DNA from: Polaromonas sp. | GTDB taxonomy: Bacteria; Pseudomonadota; Gammaproteobacteria; Burkholderiales; Burkholderiaceae_C | NCBI GenBank assembly: GCA_030654695.1 | Contig: JAURWY010000018.1 | Location: 43,006-107,005, forward strand | Reading direction: 5' to 3' | Length of the DNA: 64,000 nt | In this document: positions 33,653 to 41,926 of the stretch, piece after piece | Numbering within the stretch: the stretch's first letter is position 1 | Layout of the letters: every line of letters starts with the position of its first letter | Position numbers and translations under genes: made by a program | The notes under the pieces: generated by a model | What the model was told of the DNA's origin: nothing | The model's input: only the letters and a program-made list of their open reading frames with translations | The model's database searches: none

Positions 33653-33690
33653 GGGTTGTCTCTGAATTATTGGCTCTGACCGTAATGTAC

Positions 33691-33704
33691 GAACTTGTTA
33701 GTTC
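33691..33704. promoter_or_regulatory. Putative TetR operator upstream of the TRAP operon
   Basis: GAACTTGTTAGTTC is a perfect 5-bp inverted repeat with a 4-base spacer, 39-52 bp upstream of dctQ and about 73 bp after the end of the co-oriented TetR gene. Size and symmetry suit a TetR-family site. Link to that regulator is by proximity only. Confidence 0.5.
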
Positions 33705-33776
33705 TTCATAAATAGGGGAAACCCTTGGTCTCCTCATGGCCTCGGGACATCCCTGAACGACTGACTTTGGGCAGGT

Positions 33777-34475
33777 TCAGCGCCGCACGAAGCGCACGAT
33801 CATCTCAACGATATTGCTGCGCCGGACCGCCCGCGCTGCGGCAGCGGTCGGGTCGTGCTTGAAGATCAAGCCAAAGGTGTGTTGGTTCGAAACGTTGAAA
33901 AACGTCAATGCAGAAATCGACGCATGAATGTCGATCGGATCCAGCCCTGCCCGAAACACGCCCTCGGCCACGCCCCGGTCGTAGAGCTGGCGAATCGCTT
34001 GAATGGCCGTGACATTGAGCTCCTGAATGATCTTGCTTTGCGCCAAGTACTCGCCACGCTGCATGTTTTCGGACATCACCAAGCGGATGTAATCCTGGTT
34101 GCCAAAATGATGGTCGAAGGTGAACTCCACCAGTCGGCGCAAGGCTTGCTCGGGTAACAAATCGCCTAAATGCAGCTCGGCCTCGATGCGGCGCATGCGC
34201 CGATAAGCTTCCTCCAGAACGGCCAAATACAGGCCTTCCTTGCTGCCGAAGTAGTAATAGATCATCCGCTTGCTGGTGCTGGTAGCAGCCGCAATCTCGT
34301 CGATGCGACCACCGCTCAAACCCTTGCTCGCAAACTCGGCGGTCGCCACTTCCAGAATGCCGGCCATGGTCCGGGCCGGATCGTTGGTCCGTGTCGTGGT
34401 GCGAGCGGCCGCCTTGGCCGTCGGTCGGGTCGAACGCGAAGGCGTTTTCAACGTCGAATGTACTGGTTCGTTCAT
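33777..34475 (-). CDS. TetR-family transcriptional regulator
   Basis: 232-residue TetR regulator with an Arg/Thr/Pro-rich N-terminal tail of about 35 residues before the HTH (AGILEVATAEFASKGLSGGR ... STSKRMIYYYFGSKEGLYLA). The ligand domain follows (QDYIRLVMSENMQRGEYLAQ). It immediately precedes the TRAP genes on the same strand with a palindrome between, so it likely responds to the transported acid. ATG at 34481 is an alternative start two codons earlier. Confidence 0.88.
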   Translation of the reverse strand: MNEPVHSTLKTPSRSTRPTAKAAARTTTRTNDPARTMAGILEVATAEFASKGLSGGRIDEIAAATSTSKRMIYYYFGSKEGLYLAVLEEAYRRMRRIEAELHLGDLLPEQALRRLVEFTFDHHFGNQDYIRLVMSENMQRGEYLAQSKIIQELNVTAIQAIRQLYDRGVAEGVFRAGLDPIDIHASISALTFFNVSNQHTFGLIFKHDPTAAAARAVRRSNIVEMIVRFVRR

Positions 34476-34517
34476 TCGCAAAGTATAGGGCGCCGTGCTG
34501 CAGCCCGCGGTTCACGA

Positions 34518-35456
34518 TCAGCGCATTAAACTTTTTTCGATGCCTTTGATGGCAGCCACCAGCGTCTGGTTCACCGGCGTCGCAATACCGTGACGCACAC
34601 CCTGCTGCACCACCGCACCGTTGATGAAATCGATCTCGGTGACTGAGCCTTTCTCCAAGCTTTGCAGCATCGAGTTTTTAAACTCAAACGGCAAACCGGC
34701 GCCGGCCATGCGCCACGCCTCCACCGGCTCCGTGATGCTCAGGCGCACACCGCAGGCGCGTGCCACAGCCATCGCCTCGGTGACTGCCGCCACCGCGCAC
34801 GCCTCCAGCGCGGGCACTTGGTACAGCTCGCCATAAGGCAGACGCGTGATGCCGCTGAGCGCACCCGTGGCCACGTTCACCAGCAGCTTGTCCCAGATCG
34901 TGCCCATGATGTTGTCGCTCACCGTGGTGTCCAGACCCGCCGCGTTGAAGACGGCCGCAACGGCCTCGGCCCGCACACTGACGGTGCCGTCCAGCTCGCC
35001 GATCACCGTCAGCTTTTGTCGCGTGCCAGCAATCACATGACCCGGCGCGAGCTGCGTACCGCCCACATACGTTTTGCCAGCCAGCAGCTTGTCGCGGCCA
35101 ACGATGCCGGCCAACACCTCTTCATGGCCCAAGCCGTTTTGCAGCGACAGCACCACCGTCTGCGGCCCCACCAGTGAGACCGCCGAGCGCATGGCTTCTG
35201 CGGTGTGAAAGGACTTGACCAACACGATCAACAGATCGGCAGGCCCACTGGCGCTGTCAACCCCAGCCGCTGAGGTGACGGCGCGCACCAGCACCGCACG
35301 GTCAACACCGTCGGTACGCAACACCAAGCCGCGCTGCGTCATGGCCTCGACTTGCACCGCGTTGCGATTGATCAGCCAGACCTCATGACCCGCTTCGGTC
35401 AGCACCCCGCCCATCGCGCAACCCAAGGCACCAGCGCCCAACACGGCTATTTTCAA
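34518..35456 (-). CDS. panE: 2-dehydropantoate 2-reductase family protein
   Basis: 312-residue NADPH-dependent reductase of the ApbA/PanE family. Rossmann motif KIAVLGAGALGCAMGGVLTE, catalytic Lys region GTIWDKLLVNVATGALSGIT, C-terminal helical domain ending with EIDFINGAVVQQG. Could make pantoate for coenzyme A, but many paralogues reduce other 2-oxoacids, and here it lies beside a catabolic cluster with no pan genes. The family is sure; the substrate is not. Confidence 0.82.
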   Translation of the reverse strand: MKIAVLGAGALGCAMGGVLTEAGHEVWLINRNAVQVEAMTQRGLVLRTDGVDRAVLVRAVTSAAGVDSASGPADLLIVLVKSFHTAEAMRSAVSLVGPQTVVLSLQNGLGHEEVLAGIVGRDKLLAGKTYVGGTQLAPGHVIAGTRQKLTVIGELDGTVSVRAEAVAAVFNAAGLDTTVSDNIMGTIWDKLLVNVATGALSGITRLPYGELYQVPALEACAVAAVTEAMAVARACGVRLSITEPVEAWRMAGAGLPFEFKNSMLQSLEKGSVTEIDFINGAVVQQGVRHGIATPVNQTLVAAIKGIEKSLMR

Positions 35457-35504
35457 AATAAAGTCCTTCGCCGTCAGGTGGACGGGTCAGCGCAGCAGCG
35501 CCGG

Positions 35505-36869
35505 CTAAACCCGCAACCCCAATAACAACTTAAAGCGCTGCCAATACGCCGGCGCGACCCAAAAAATATAAGCCGTCACCACGGCATTGGCCAAACCGAC
35601 CGCCAAGAACACCACCGGAATACCAAGCCCAGCCTTGAGCAGCGCACCCGCCAGCACGGCGCTGACAATCATGAACAGGGCGTTCAAAATGTTGTTGGCC
35701 GCGATGATGCGGGCTCGGTGCGTGACCTCGCTGCGCAACTGAATCAGCGCGTACATCGGCACACTGTAAAGACCGGCCGACAGGCTCAACAACCCCAGGT
35801 CCGCCATGACCCGCCAATGCGCCGGCGTCCGCACAAATTCGGCCACGCCCATCAGCGCAGCGGGCGGCAAGTTGCGGGAAGCAAAGTACAGATCCACCGT
35901 GAAAATCGTCATACCGATGGCACCCAGCGGCACCAAACCAATCTCGACTTGCCGTCGCCCCAGCACTTCGCACAGCAGCGAACCGATCGCAATGCCAACC
36001 GAAAAAACCACCAGCAACAGTGACGCCACCTGCTCGTTGCCGTGCAGCACTTCTTTGGCAAAGCTCGGAAACTGACTCAAGAAGACAGCACCAAAAAACC
36101 ACATCCAACTGATGCCAAGCAGCGCCCTGAAAACCATCGGTTGCGCATGCGCCCGCTTCAAGTTTCGCCAGGTTTCAGAGAAAGGGTTCCAGTTGATGCG
36201 CAGCTCGGGGTCAGTGGCCGGTGCAGAGGGAATGAACTGCGCCACAACGCGGCCCGCCACGGCCAATGAGACACAAGCGATCGCCACATACAGCGGGCCC
36301 GTACCCGGCAGTGCCACCAGCAAACCACCGGCCACATTGCCGAGCAAAATCGCCACGAAAGTGCCCATCTCCACCATGCCGGTGCCGCCCATCAACTCGG
36401 ACTCGCGCAGCGCCTGCGGCATGTATGAAAACTTGACCGGCCCGAACAAGGTGGAATGTAATCCCATCATGAAGGTGCAACCCAACAGCAGTGGCACTTG
36501 AAAAGCACGCCAGGCACTCACAGCGCTGCCTGTCGCCAAGAAACCAGCCGCAGCCAGCAGCATGATGATCACTTCCACGTTCTTGACGAAACGGATGATG
36601 CGGGTCTTGTCGTACTTGTCAGCCAACTGGCCGCTGGTGGCCGAGAACAACAAAAACGGCAAGATGAACACCGCGCCGATCACCAGCCCCGCCATCGCCG
36701 GCGGCAACCAAGCCACGCTCAGCTGGTAAGTCACCAGCATGGTGAAGGCGAACTTGAACAGGTTGTCGTTCATCGCCCCTGAAAACTGCGTCCAGAAAAA
36801 GGGTGCGAAACGCCGTTGCCGAAGCAATTCGAACTGGCTGTGACCTGACTCTGGCTGCGTCAAAATCAA
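35505..36869 (-). CDS. MFS transporter, LplT-like
   Basis: 454-residue major facilitator with 12 predicted membrane segments. N-terminus FAPFFWTQFSGAMNDNLFKF and SATSGQLADKYDKTRIIRFV match the lysophospholipid transporter LplT and the MFS domain fused to acyl-ACP synthetase/acyltransferase in many bacteria. Here the transporter stands alone with no acyltransferase domain. Its ATG overlaps the stop of the FIST gene (ATGA), placing it last in a three-gene operon with the PhaM-like gene. Confidence 0.8.
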   Translation of the reverse strand: MILTQPESGHSQFELLRQRRFAPFFWTQFSGAMNDNLFKFAFTMLVTYQLSVAWLPPAMAGLVIGAVFILPFLLFSATSGQLADKYDKTRIIRFVKNVEVIIMLLAAAGFLATGSAVSAWRAFQVPLLLGCTFMMGLHSTLFGPVKFSYMPQALRESELMGGTGMVEMGTFVAILLGNVAGGLLVALPGTGPLYVAIACVSLAVAGRVVAQFIPSAPATDPELRINWNPFSETWRNLKRAHAQPMVFRALLGISWMWFFGAVFLSQFPSFAKEVLHGNEQVASLLLVVFSVGIAIGSLLCEVLGRRQVEIGLVPLGAIGMTIFTVDLYFASRNLPPAALMGVAEFVRTPAHWRVMADLGLLSLSAGLYSVPMYALIQLRSEVTHRARIIAANNILNALFMIVSAVLAGALLKAGLGIPVVFLAVGLANAVVTAYIFWVAPAYWQRFKLLLGLRV

Positions 36870-38173
36870 CGGCTCGCGGTGAAAACGGTCAACACGCCGG
36901 TGTAGCCGTAGACATGGTTGCGGGCGATTTCACCGTTCGCAAAAAAGCCCACCAAGGGCACGTCACCCAAAGCGCGACGGATGATTTGCAGCTCCGCGCT
37001 GGGGCCACCAAAATGCGGTCCACCGCGGCCAGTGCAGCTCACGTAAATAGCCCCGGCAATGCCGCGCGCCACATGCGGTGCCGACTCGGCCTCGCTTGCG
37101 CCTAGCGCCTGAGCCACTTCAGCCGTAACCTCTTGCGGTTCGAGTTCTTCGCGGATTTCAGCGCAGACGCGCATCAAATCGGCCCGCGCTGCCGCCGCAT
37201 GGCGCTCGCAAAAAGCCAGCGTCATGCCGACTTCGGGCGTATCTGCGATGGCAATGCCTTTGCGCGACGGGTCAAGCCCGATCAAATGCCGAACCAGCAC
37301 ATCGGCACCGAACTGACCGGCGCGTCTGACGGTGCCGTCGGCCAAGCTGTGCTCGGCACGGCTCAGGCCGACCAAGGTGCGTCGCACTTTGTCGATGGCT
37401 TCTTTTGGGTCGTCCAGCGAAATGTCGAGATCACCCAACATCACCTCGAGCGCTGGCTGGTCGTTGAGCCCGGTGATGACGTTGCCCTCACAGGCGGTGA
37501 TCTGGTAACTCGTGGAGACCGGCTGACAGCCCTGCGTGACGCGCGACATCAGACCCAAACGCCCAGAATCAGCTTCTTGTGTGCCGCCCATCGCGCGGGC
37601 AAAAGCTACACCGCTGAGCCCGCCACTGAAAACACCGCTGGCGGCCCCCTGCCCTTTGAGGTTGCCATTGCCGCTGAGCGCGAACTGCACGGTCTTCGTG
37701 CGGCTGGACGCCAAGCCGCCAAAGACATAACCGCTGTCGGTGCGGGCGGCTATTTCTTCAATCAATTCGGCCACATCGGGCGTGCTGGCATCGGCGTGCA
37801 CCAAGGCTGTGTGCGCTTTGAAACGACTCGCCGGTGGCAACGGTGAAACGCCCGAAAAAACACGGTACTGGTCGGCCGGCAAATCGCACAGCATCACAGC
37901 CAACGCCGGCTCATCAAAGTACTCCACGTTGTTGGCGGCAATACCCACGCCCACCGTGCCACTCCAGTCGGTGACCTCCGGCAGCTCGGCGCTCAAATGG
38001 TCGAGGATGTCTTGCGCGTGCGGCGCATAGTGGTCGGTGATGTACAGCAGCGCCAACGTGGGTGCACTGGCGTAATTGGGCAGCGCCATGTGGGCGCGCA
38101 ATTGCGCCAGCACCAGCGCTGCAGCCATGGGCCACTGTGGGTGGGTGGCGTGGCCGTAGGGGAATAGTTTCAT
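36866..38173 (-). CDS. FIST-domain sensory protein
   Basis: 435-residue protein with an N-terminal FIST domain (about 20-240; TDWSGTVGVGIAANNVEYFD, SGYVFGGLASSRTKTVQFA) and a FIST_C domain (ending FFANGEIARNHVYGYTGVLT). FIST domains are thought to bind small ligands such as amino acids, usually attached to signalling domains; here no kinase or methyl-accepting part is fused. Overlaps both neighbours by 4 bp. Role unknown. Confidence 0.83.
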   Translation of the reverse strand: MKLFPYGHATHPQWPMAAALVLAQLRAHMALPNYASAPTLALLYITDHYAPHAQDILDHLSAELPEVTDWSGTVGVGIAANNVEYFDEPALAVMLCDLPADQYRVFSGVSPLPPASRFKAHTALVHADASTPDVAELIEEIAARTDSGYVFGGLASSRTKTVQFALSGNGNLKGQGAASGVFSGGLSGVAFARAMGGTQEADSGRLGLMSRVTQGCQPVSTSYQITACEGNVITGLNDQPALEVMLGDLDISLDDPKEAIDKVRRTLVGLSRAEHSLADGTVRRAGQFGADVLVRHLIGLDPSRKGIAIADTPEVGMTLAFCERHAAAARADLMRVCAEIREELEPQEVTAEVAQALGASEAESAPHVARGIAGAIYVSCTGRGGPHFGGPSAELQIIRRALGDVPLVGFFANGEIARNHVYGYTGVLTVFTASR

Positions 38174-38826
38174 CGGGCTCGGGTGGGCGTTTTGCGGGCG
38201 GCGACAACGGGCGCGCGGGCCGGGGCTTTGGCCTTCGGTTTGGCTTTGGCTCTGACTGGCGCTTTAGCGGCTGTCTTCTTGGCCTGATCCGGCATGCCCT
38301 TGCCCGCATCCAGCGGCTGACGATCCGACACTTCTTTGAGGGCCGAGGCGGCGATGCTCTGAAACTGCTGCGTCAACGCACCCCACCACTGCATCGGGTC
38401 GACGCCGCCGGGCGCACTGGCAGGGGACTCGGTGTCGGGCTCGGCGGCCTCAGGGGCTGTTGGTGCTGCGGGGCTGGCAGCACTCTCGGGCATCTTGATG
38501 CTGAAGGCTTTGGCCATTTCAGACATGTTCACGTTCATGCCATGCAGCGTGGCCAAAGTCATTTTTTGGACTTCCAGCGCCTGAATGGTGGCCTTCAGCG
38601 CGGTGGCATTTTGGTCTAGCCAGAACTGCACAGCCTTGAGCTCAGCGATGCGTTTCTCTAACTCTTCGACGCTCATGGTCGGCGCCACCCAGTGGCCAAG
38701 CTGCGGCAGTTTGGACGGACCTTGCGCCGCGCCAGCCGTTGCTTGGCGCGTTAGGTTTTGCAAAAAATCAAAACCCGGCACCAGCTTGCCGAAGTCGGTG
38801 AAAGTGCTTTTGTCAAAGTCGCTCAT
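38170..38826 (-). CDS. phaM: PhaM-like polyhydroxyalkanoate granule protein
   Basis: 218-residue protein with the PhaM pattern: N-terminal PGFDFLQNL, helical VEELEKRIAELKAVQFWLDQ and LKATIQALEVQKMTLATLHG, an Ala/Pro linker, PMQWWGALTQQFQSIAASAL, and a C-terminal Lys/Ala/Pro-rich tail (KAPVRAKAKPKAKAPARAP) of the kind that lets PhaM bind the nucleoid. In Cupriavidus PhaM activates PHB synthase and tethers granules to DNA. No pha synthase gene is in the window. Start at ATG 38826; overlaps the FIST gene start. Confidence 0.7.
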   Translation of the reverse strand: MSDFDKSTFTDFGKLVPGFDFLQNLTRQATAGAAQGPSKLPQLGHWVAPTMSVEELEKRIAELKAVQFWLDQNATALKATIQALEVQKMTLATLHGMNVNMSEMAKAFSIKMPESAASPAAPTAPEAAEPDTESPASAPGGVDPMQWWGALTQQFQSIAASALKEVSDRQPLDAGKGMPDQAKKTAAKAPVRAKAKPKAKAPARAPVVAARKTPTRAR

Positions 38827-38944
38827 AGAGTCTCCTGAAGATGGTTGGCAACGCCATTGTGCAATGTCTAAGCCGTCCGTCAACTGACAAACGGTCCTCA
38901 AACGTTCTTTTCGGCTGGCCGGCCAAGTTTGCTAAGCTAGTCGC

Positions 38945-39358
38945 ATGAAAAGTCTCTTTCACTTCGCCTTCAACGTGACCGACCTTGACGTGGCACGCCA
39001 CTTTTACGCCGGCGTCCTCGGCTGCACGGAAGGCCGCTCAACCGCCACTTGGGTCGACTTTGATTTTGTCGGCCACCAACTCTCGCTGCACCTGGGCGAG
39101 CCGCTGAAGACTGCACGCACCGGCCGCGTCGGCGACCAAATGGTGCCCATGCCGCACTTCGGATTGGTGCTGGCGTTGCCGGATTGGCAGACCATGGCCG
39201 CCCAGCTAGAGGCCGCCAACGTTGACTTCATCATGAAGCCTCAGTGCCGTTTTGCCGGAGAGCCGGGCGAGCAATGGACGATGTTTTTCTGCGACCCTTT
39301 CGGCAACCCGATGGAGATCAAAGGCTTTCGCTCACTAGAGACGATTTACGCGACTTGA
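38945..39358 (+). CDS. VOC/glyoxalase-fold protein
   Basis: 137-residue single vicinal-oxygen-chelate domain. Metal-ligand candidates are His6 (HFAFNVTDLDVARHFYAGVL), the His in PHFGLVLAL and the Glu in FFCDPFGNPMEIKGF. Similar to small dioxygenase-like VOC proteins of unknown substrate. Its last 41 bases overlap the 3' end of the convergent fumarylacetoacetate-hydrolase-like gene. Confidence 0.8.
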   Translation: MKSLFHFAFNVTDLDVARHFYAGVLGCTEGRSTATWVDFDFVGHQLSLHLGEPLKTARTGRVGDQMVPMPHFGLVLALPDWQTMAAQLEAANVDFIMKPQCRFAGEPGEQWTMFFCDPFGNPMEIKGFRSLETIYAT

Positions 39359-40367
39359 CAACCACGGACGTGGCGATGGTTTGCTCAATCGCACCAAACA
39401 CTTGGCGGCCGTCTTTGTCTTTCATCTCAATGCGGATGGTGTCGCCAAACTGCATGTACTCGGTTTTCGGCTGGCCATCCTGAATGGTTTCAATCGCGCG
39501 CTTTTCTGCGATGCAGCTGTAACCTTTGGGCCAATCAGTCTTGCCCTTGTGCTCAACGCCCGGATTGCTGACCGTGCCAGACCCGATGATGCTGCCGGCA
39601 CGCACGTTACGTGTTTTGCACAGATGCGCAATGAGCTGGCCAAAGTGAAAGGTCATGTCCGGGCCGGCATCGCACATCCCCACCTTGCGGCCGTTCCAAG
39701 TGCTCTGCACTGTCAGGTGCAGACGGCCTTTTTGCCAGGCTGCACCCAACTCATCCGGTGTCACAGCCACCGGGCTAAAGGCCGTCGCCGGCTTGCCCTG
39801 AATGAAGCCAAAACCCTTGGCTACTTCGCCCGGAATGACGTTGCGCAAAGACACATCGTTGGCCAACATCACCAGCCGAATGCCGTCCAGCGCTTGCTCA
39901 GGTGTGCAACCCATGGCAACGTCGGCGGTGACCACGGCCACCTCGGCTTCAAAATCGATGCCCAAGTCTTCACTGGGCAAGCGCACGTCGTCGCACGCGC
40001 CCAGAAAATCGTCGCTGCCGCCTTGGTACATCAGCGGGTCGGTGTAAAACGTGGCGGGCACCTCGGCGCCCCGGGCGCGACGCACCAACTCAACGTGGTT
40101 GATGAAAGCTGAGCCATCGGCCCACTGGTAAGCGCGCGGCAAAGGGGCCATGCAGCGGGCCGCCTCAAACGGAAAAGCGTGGCGTGCTCTTCCCTGGTTC
40201 AGGGCGTCATACAGATCTTGCAGCTGCGGTGACAGAAAGTTCCAGTCGTCCAACACCTGCTGCAAGGTGTTGGCAATGCCGGTTGCATAGTGCGCGCTGG
40301 CGAGGTCCCGCGAGACCACCAGCAATTGGCCGTCACGCGAGCCATCTTTGTAAGTGGCGAGTTTCAT
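39318..40367 (-). CDS. Fumarylacetoacetate hydrolase family protein
   Basis: 349-residue enzyme of the FAH superfamily. N-terminal domain MKLATYKDGSRDGQLLVVSR; catalytic domain with the metal ligands in DLGIDFEAEVAVVTADV (Glu-x-Glu), FGFIQGKPATAFSPVAVTPD and IIGSGTVSNPG. Resembles the long FAH form that cleaves fumarylpyruvate or fumarylacetoacetate-like products of ring cleavage. Neighbouring VOC gene is convergent, so shared function is not implied by operon structure. Confidence 0.85.
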   Translation of the reverse strand: MKLATYKDGSRDGQLLVVSRDLASAHYATGIANTLQQVLDDWNFLSPQLQDLYDALNQGRARHAFPFEAARCMAPLPRAYQWADGSAFINHVELVRRARGAEVPATFYTDPLMYQGGSDDFLGACDDVRLPSEDLGIDFEAEVAVVTADVAMGCTPEQALDGIRLVMLANDVSLRNVIPGEVAKGFGFIQGKPATAFSPVAVTPDELGAAWQKGRLHLTVQSTWNGRKVGMCDAGPDMTFHFGQLIAHLCKTRNVRAGSIIGSGTVSNPGVEHKGKTDWPKGYSCIAEKRAIETIQDGQPKTEYMQFGDTIRIEMKDKDGRQVFGAIEQTIATSVVVKSRKSSLVSESL

Positions 40368-40498
40368 CGGTTGTCTTTCAAGTCTGCTTGTCTACGGGTC
40401 CTGCAAGCGGGCATCGTACCCGAGCCTGCTGACCCCATGACCGGCGTTACGATCAGAGGCATCGATTCTGCCCACGCCCCTTTATCTTCCTTTGCAAC

Positions 40499-41578
40499 AT
40501 GACTGCCCGCTTCGGCTCTCAGCCCGTCAACCCGCCAGCCGGGCGTTCTGCGCCGCGCCGTTTGTTGTGGCTGCTGGGCCTTCTGGTCATGCTGGTTCAC
40601 GGCTTGCTGCTAGACGCCATCCCACTTGCATTGACTACGCGGTCCGCAGTGGCGCCGCTGAAGCCGACAGCTCTGGTATTCAACACACGGCGAATCGAAA
40701 TACCGCCCGTGAAAGTGTCTCAGCCTGCCCAAGTCGCGCCGACTCAGCCCCCACCCACTCTGCTTCAACAACCGACAATAGGGCTGCCCCAAGTGGCCGT
40801 CGATGAGCCGTTGAGTCCACCTGTAGAAGCCGACAACCCACCACTTGAAACGCCTACAGCAGAACCCGTGCAGCCTTTGCCCGTAGAGCCCTTGGAGCCG
40901 GTGGCCAGCGAATCGCCAGCCCCGCAAGCCCAAGCCAATCTCAACGTCCCCGGCTCCGTGCGACTCAAATACCAGATGACCGGCCTGTCCCGCGGCCTCA
41001 ACTACCACGCCACCGGCGTGATGACCTGGCTGCAAGACGGCAGCCGTTACGAGGCGACCATGGTGGTGAGCGCTTTTTTGATCGGTTCCCGCTCCCTGAG
41101 CAGCGTGGGCGACATCACGGTCGATGGTTTGGCACCAAAACGCTTCACCGACAAGGGTCGCAAAGAACTCACCACCTATTTTCAGACCGACGAAGAGAAA
41201 ATCACCTTCAGCGGCAACACCCCTGACGCGCCTTGGCAACGGGGCGTGCAAGATCGACTGAGTGTTTTTTTTCAGCTGACAAGCCTGTTGGCTGGAGAAC
41301 CGGACCGTTATCCCCTGGGGACCCAAATTCCGGTCTACACGGCCGGACCGCGCGACGCCGCTACCTGGACCTTCAGCGTTGCCGGCCACGAAGAACTGAG
41401 TCTGCCGCACAGCACCCTGACGGCTCTCAAACTCACCCGCGATCCACGGCAGGCGTCAGACCAACGCGTCGAGGCTTGGTTTGCACCTTCGCTGGGGTAC
41501 TGGCCGGTGCGCATCAAGGTCACGCAACAGGGCGGCGATTACATCGACCAACAACTGTCCGGCAGCGGCCCGCCTTGA
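40499..41578 (+). CDS. DUF3108 domain-containing protein
   Basis: 359-residue envelope protein: N-terminal hydrophobic anchor (LLWLLGLLVMLVHGLLLDAI, about 22-41), a long Pro/Glu/Val-rich linker (about 65-145, TonB-like in composition) and a C-terminal DUF3108 domain of beta-strand type (VRLKYQMTGLSRGLNYHATG, WQRGVQDRLSVFFQLTSLLA). Function unknown; such proteins are predicted to be periplasmic. Divergent from the FAH gene. Confidence 0.8.
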   Translation: MTARFGSQPVNPPAGRSAPRRLLWLLGLLVMLVHGLLLDAIPLALTTRSAVAPLKPTALVFNTRRIEIPPVKVSQPAQVAPTQPPPTLLQQPTIGLPQVAVDEPLSPPVEADNPPLETPTAEPVQPLPVEPLEPVASESPAPQAQANLNVPGSVRLKYQMTGLSRGLNYHATGVMTWLQDGSRYEATMVVSAFLIGSRSLSSVGDITVDGLAPKRFTDKGRKELTTYFQTDEEKITFSGNTPDAPWQRGVQDRLSVFFQLTSLLAGEPDRYPLGTQIPVYTAGPRDAATWTFSVAGHEELSLPHSTLTALKLTRDPRQASDQRVEAWFAPSLGYWPVRIKVTQQGGDYIDQQLSGSGPP

Positions 41579-41625
41579 ACTTGTCGACATCGTCGCCATG
41601 TGATTCAAAAGGAAGGATGTTTTCC

Positions 41626-41919
41626 ATGCAAATGCTTTATGACTCGGACACTTTTGCCGTGGTTCAGATTCACGCCAACGCGAATGAAGAGAGCACCATT
41701 GAGGTGGGGACTTTGCCTGCGCCGCCGCAATTGGCCCGGCACGGCTTTGAAATCGTTGACAAACGCTCCGGCAAAGAGGTTTACTTGGACGGTTCTTGGG
41801 CCGAATTTTTTCAACAGCGCCTGAACGTGTGGCAGCAAAAAGCACCCACCCAAGAAGAAGTTGAAGACATGCTGGAAGGCTACGCCGAGTTAGCCCACAC
41901 ACCGGTGTCGGTGCACTGA
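41626..41919 (+). CDS. DUF3567 family protein
   Basis: 97-residue protein beginning MQMLYDSDTFAVVQIHANAN and ending in an acidic helix (TQEEVEDMLEGYAELAH), matching the small DUF3567 family found in Betaproteobacteria; function unknown. A GGAAGGA site precedes the ATG at 41626. An ATG nine bases upstream sits too close to that site. It ends 8 bp before the convergent permease gene. Confidence 0.78.
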   Translation: MQMLYDSDTFAVVQIHANANEESTIEVGTLPAPPQLARHGFEIVDKRSGKEVYLDGSWAEFFQQRLNVWQQKAPTQEEVEDMLEGYAELAHTPVSVH

Positions 41920-41926
41920 CAACGCC

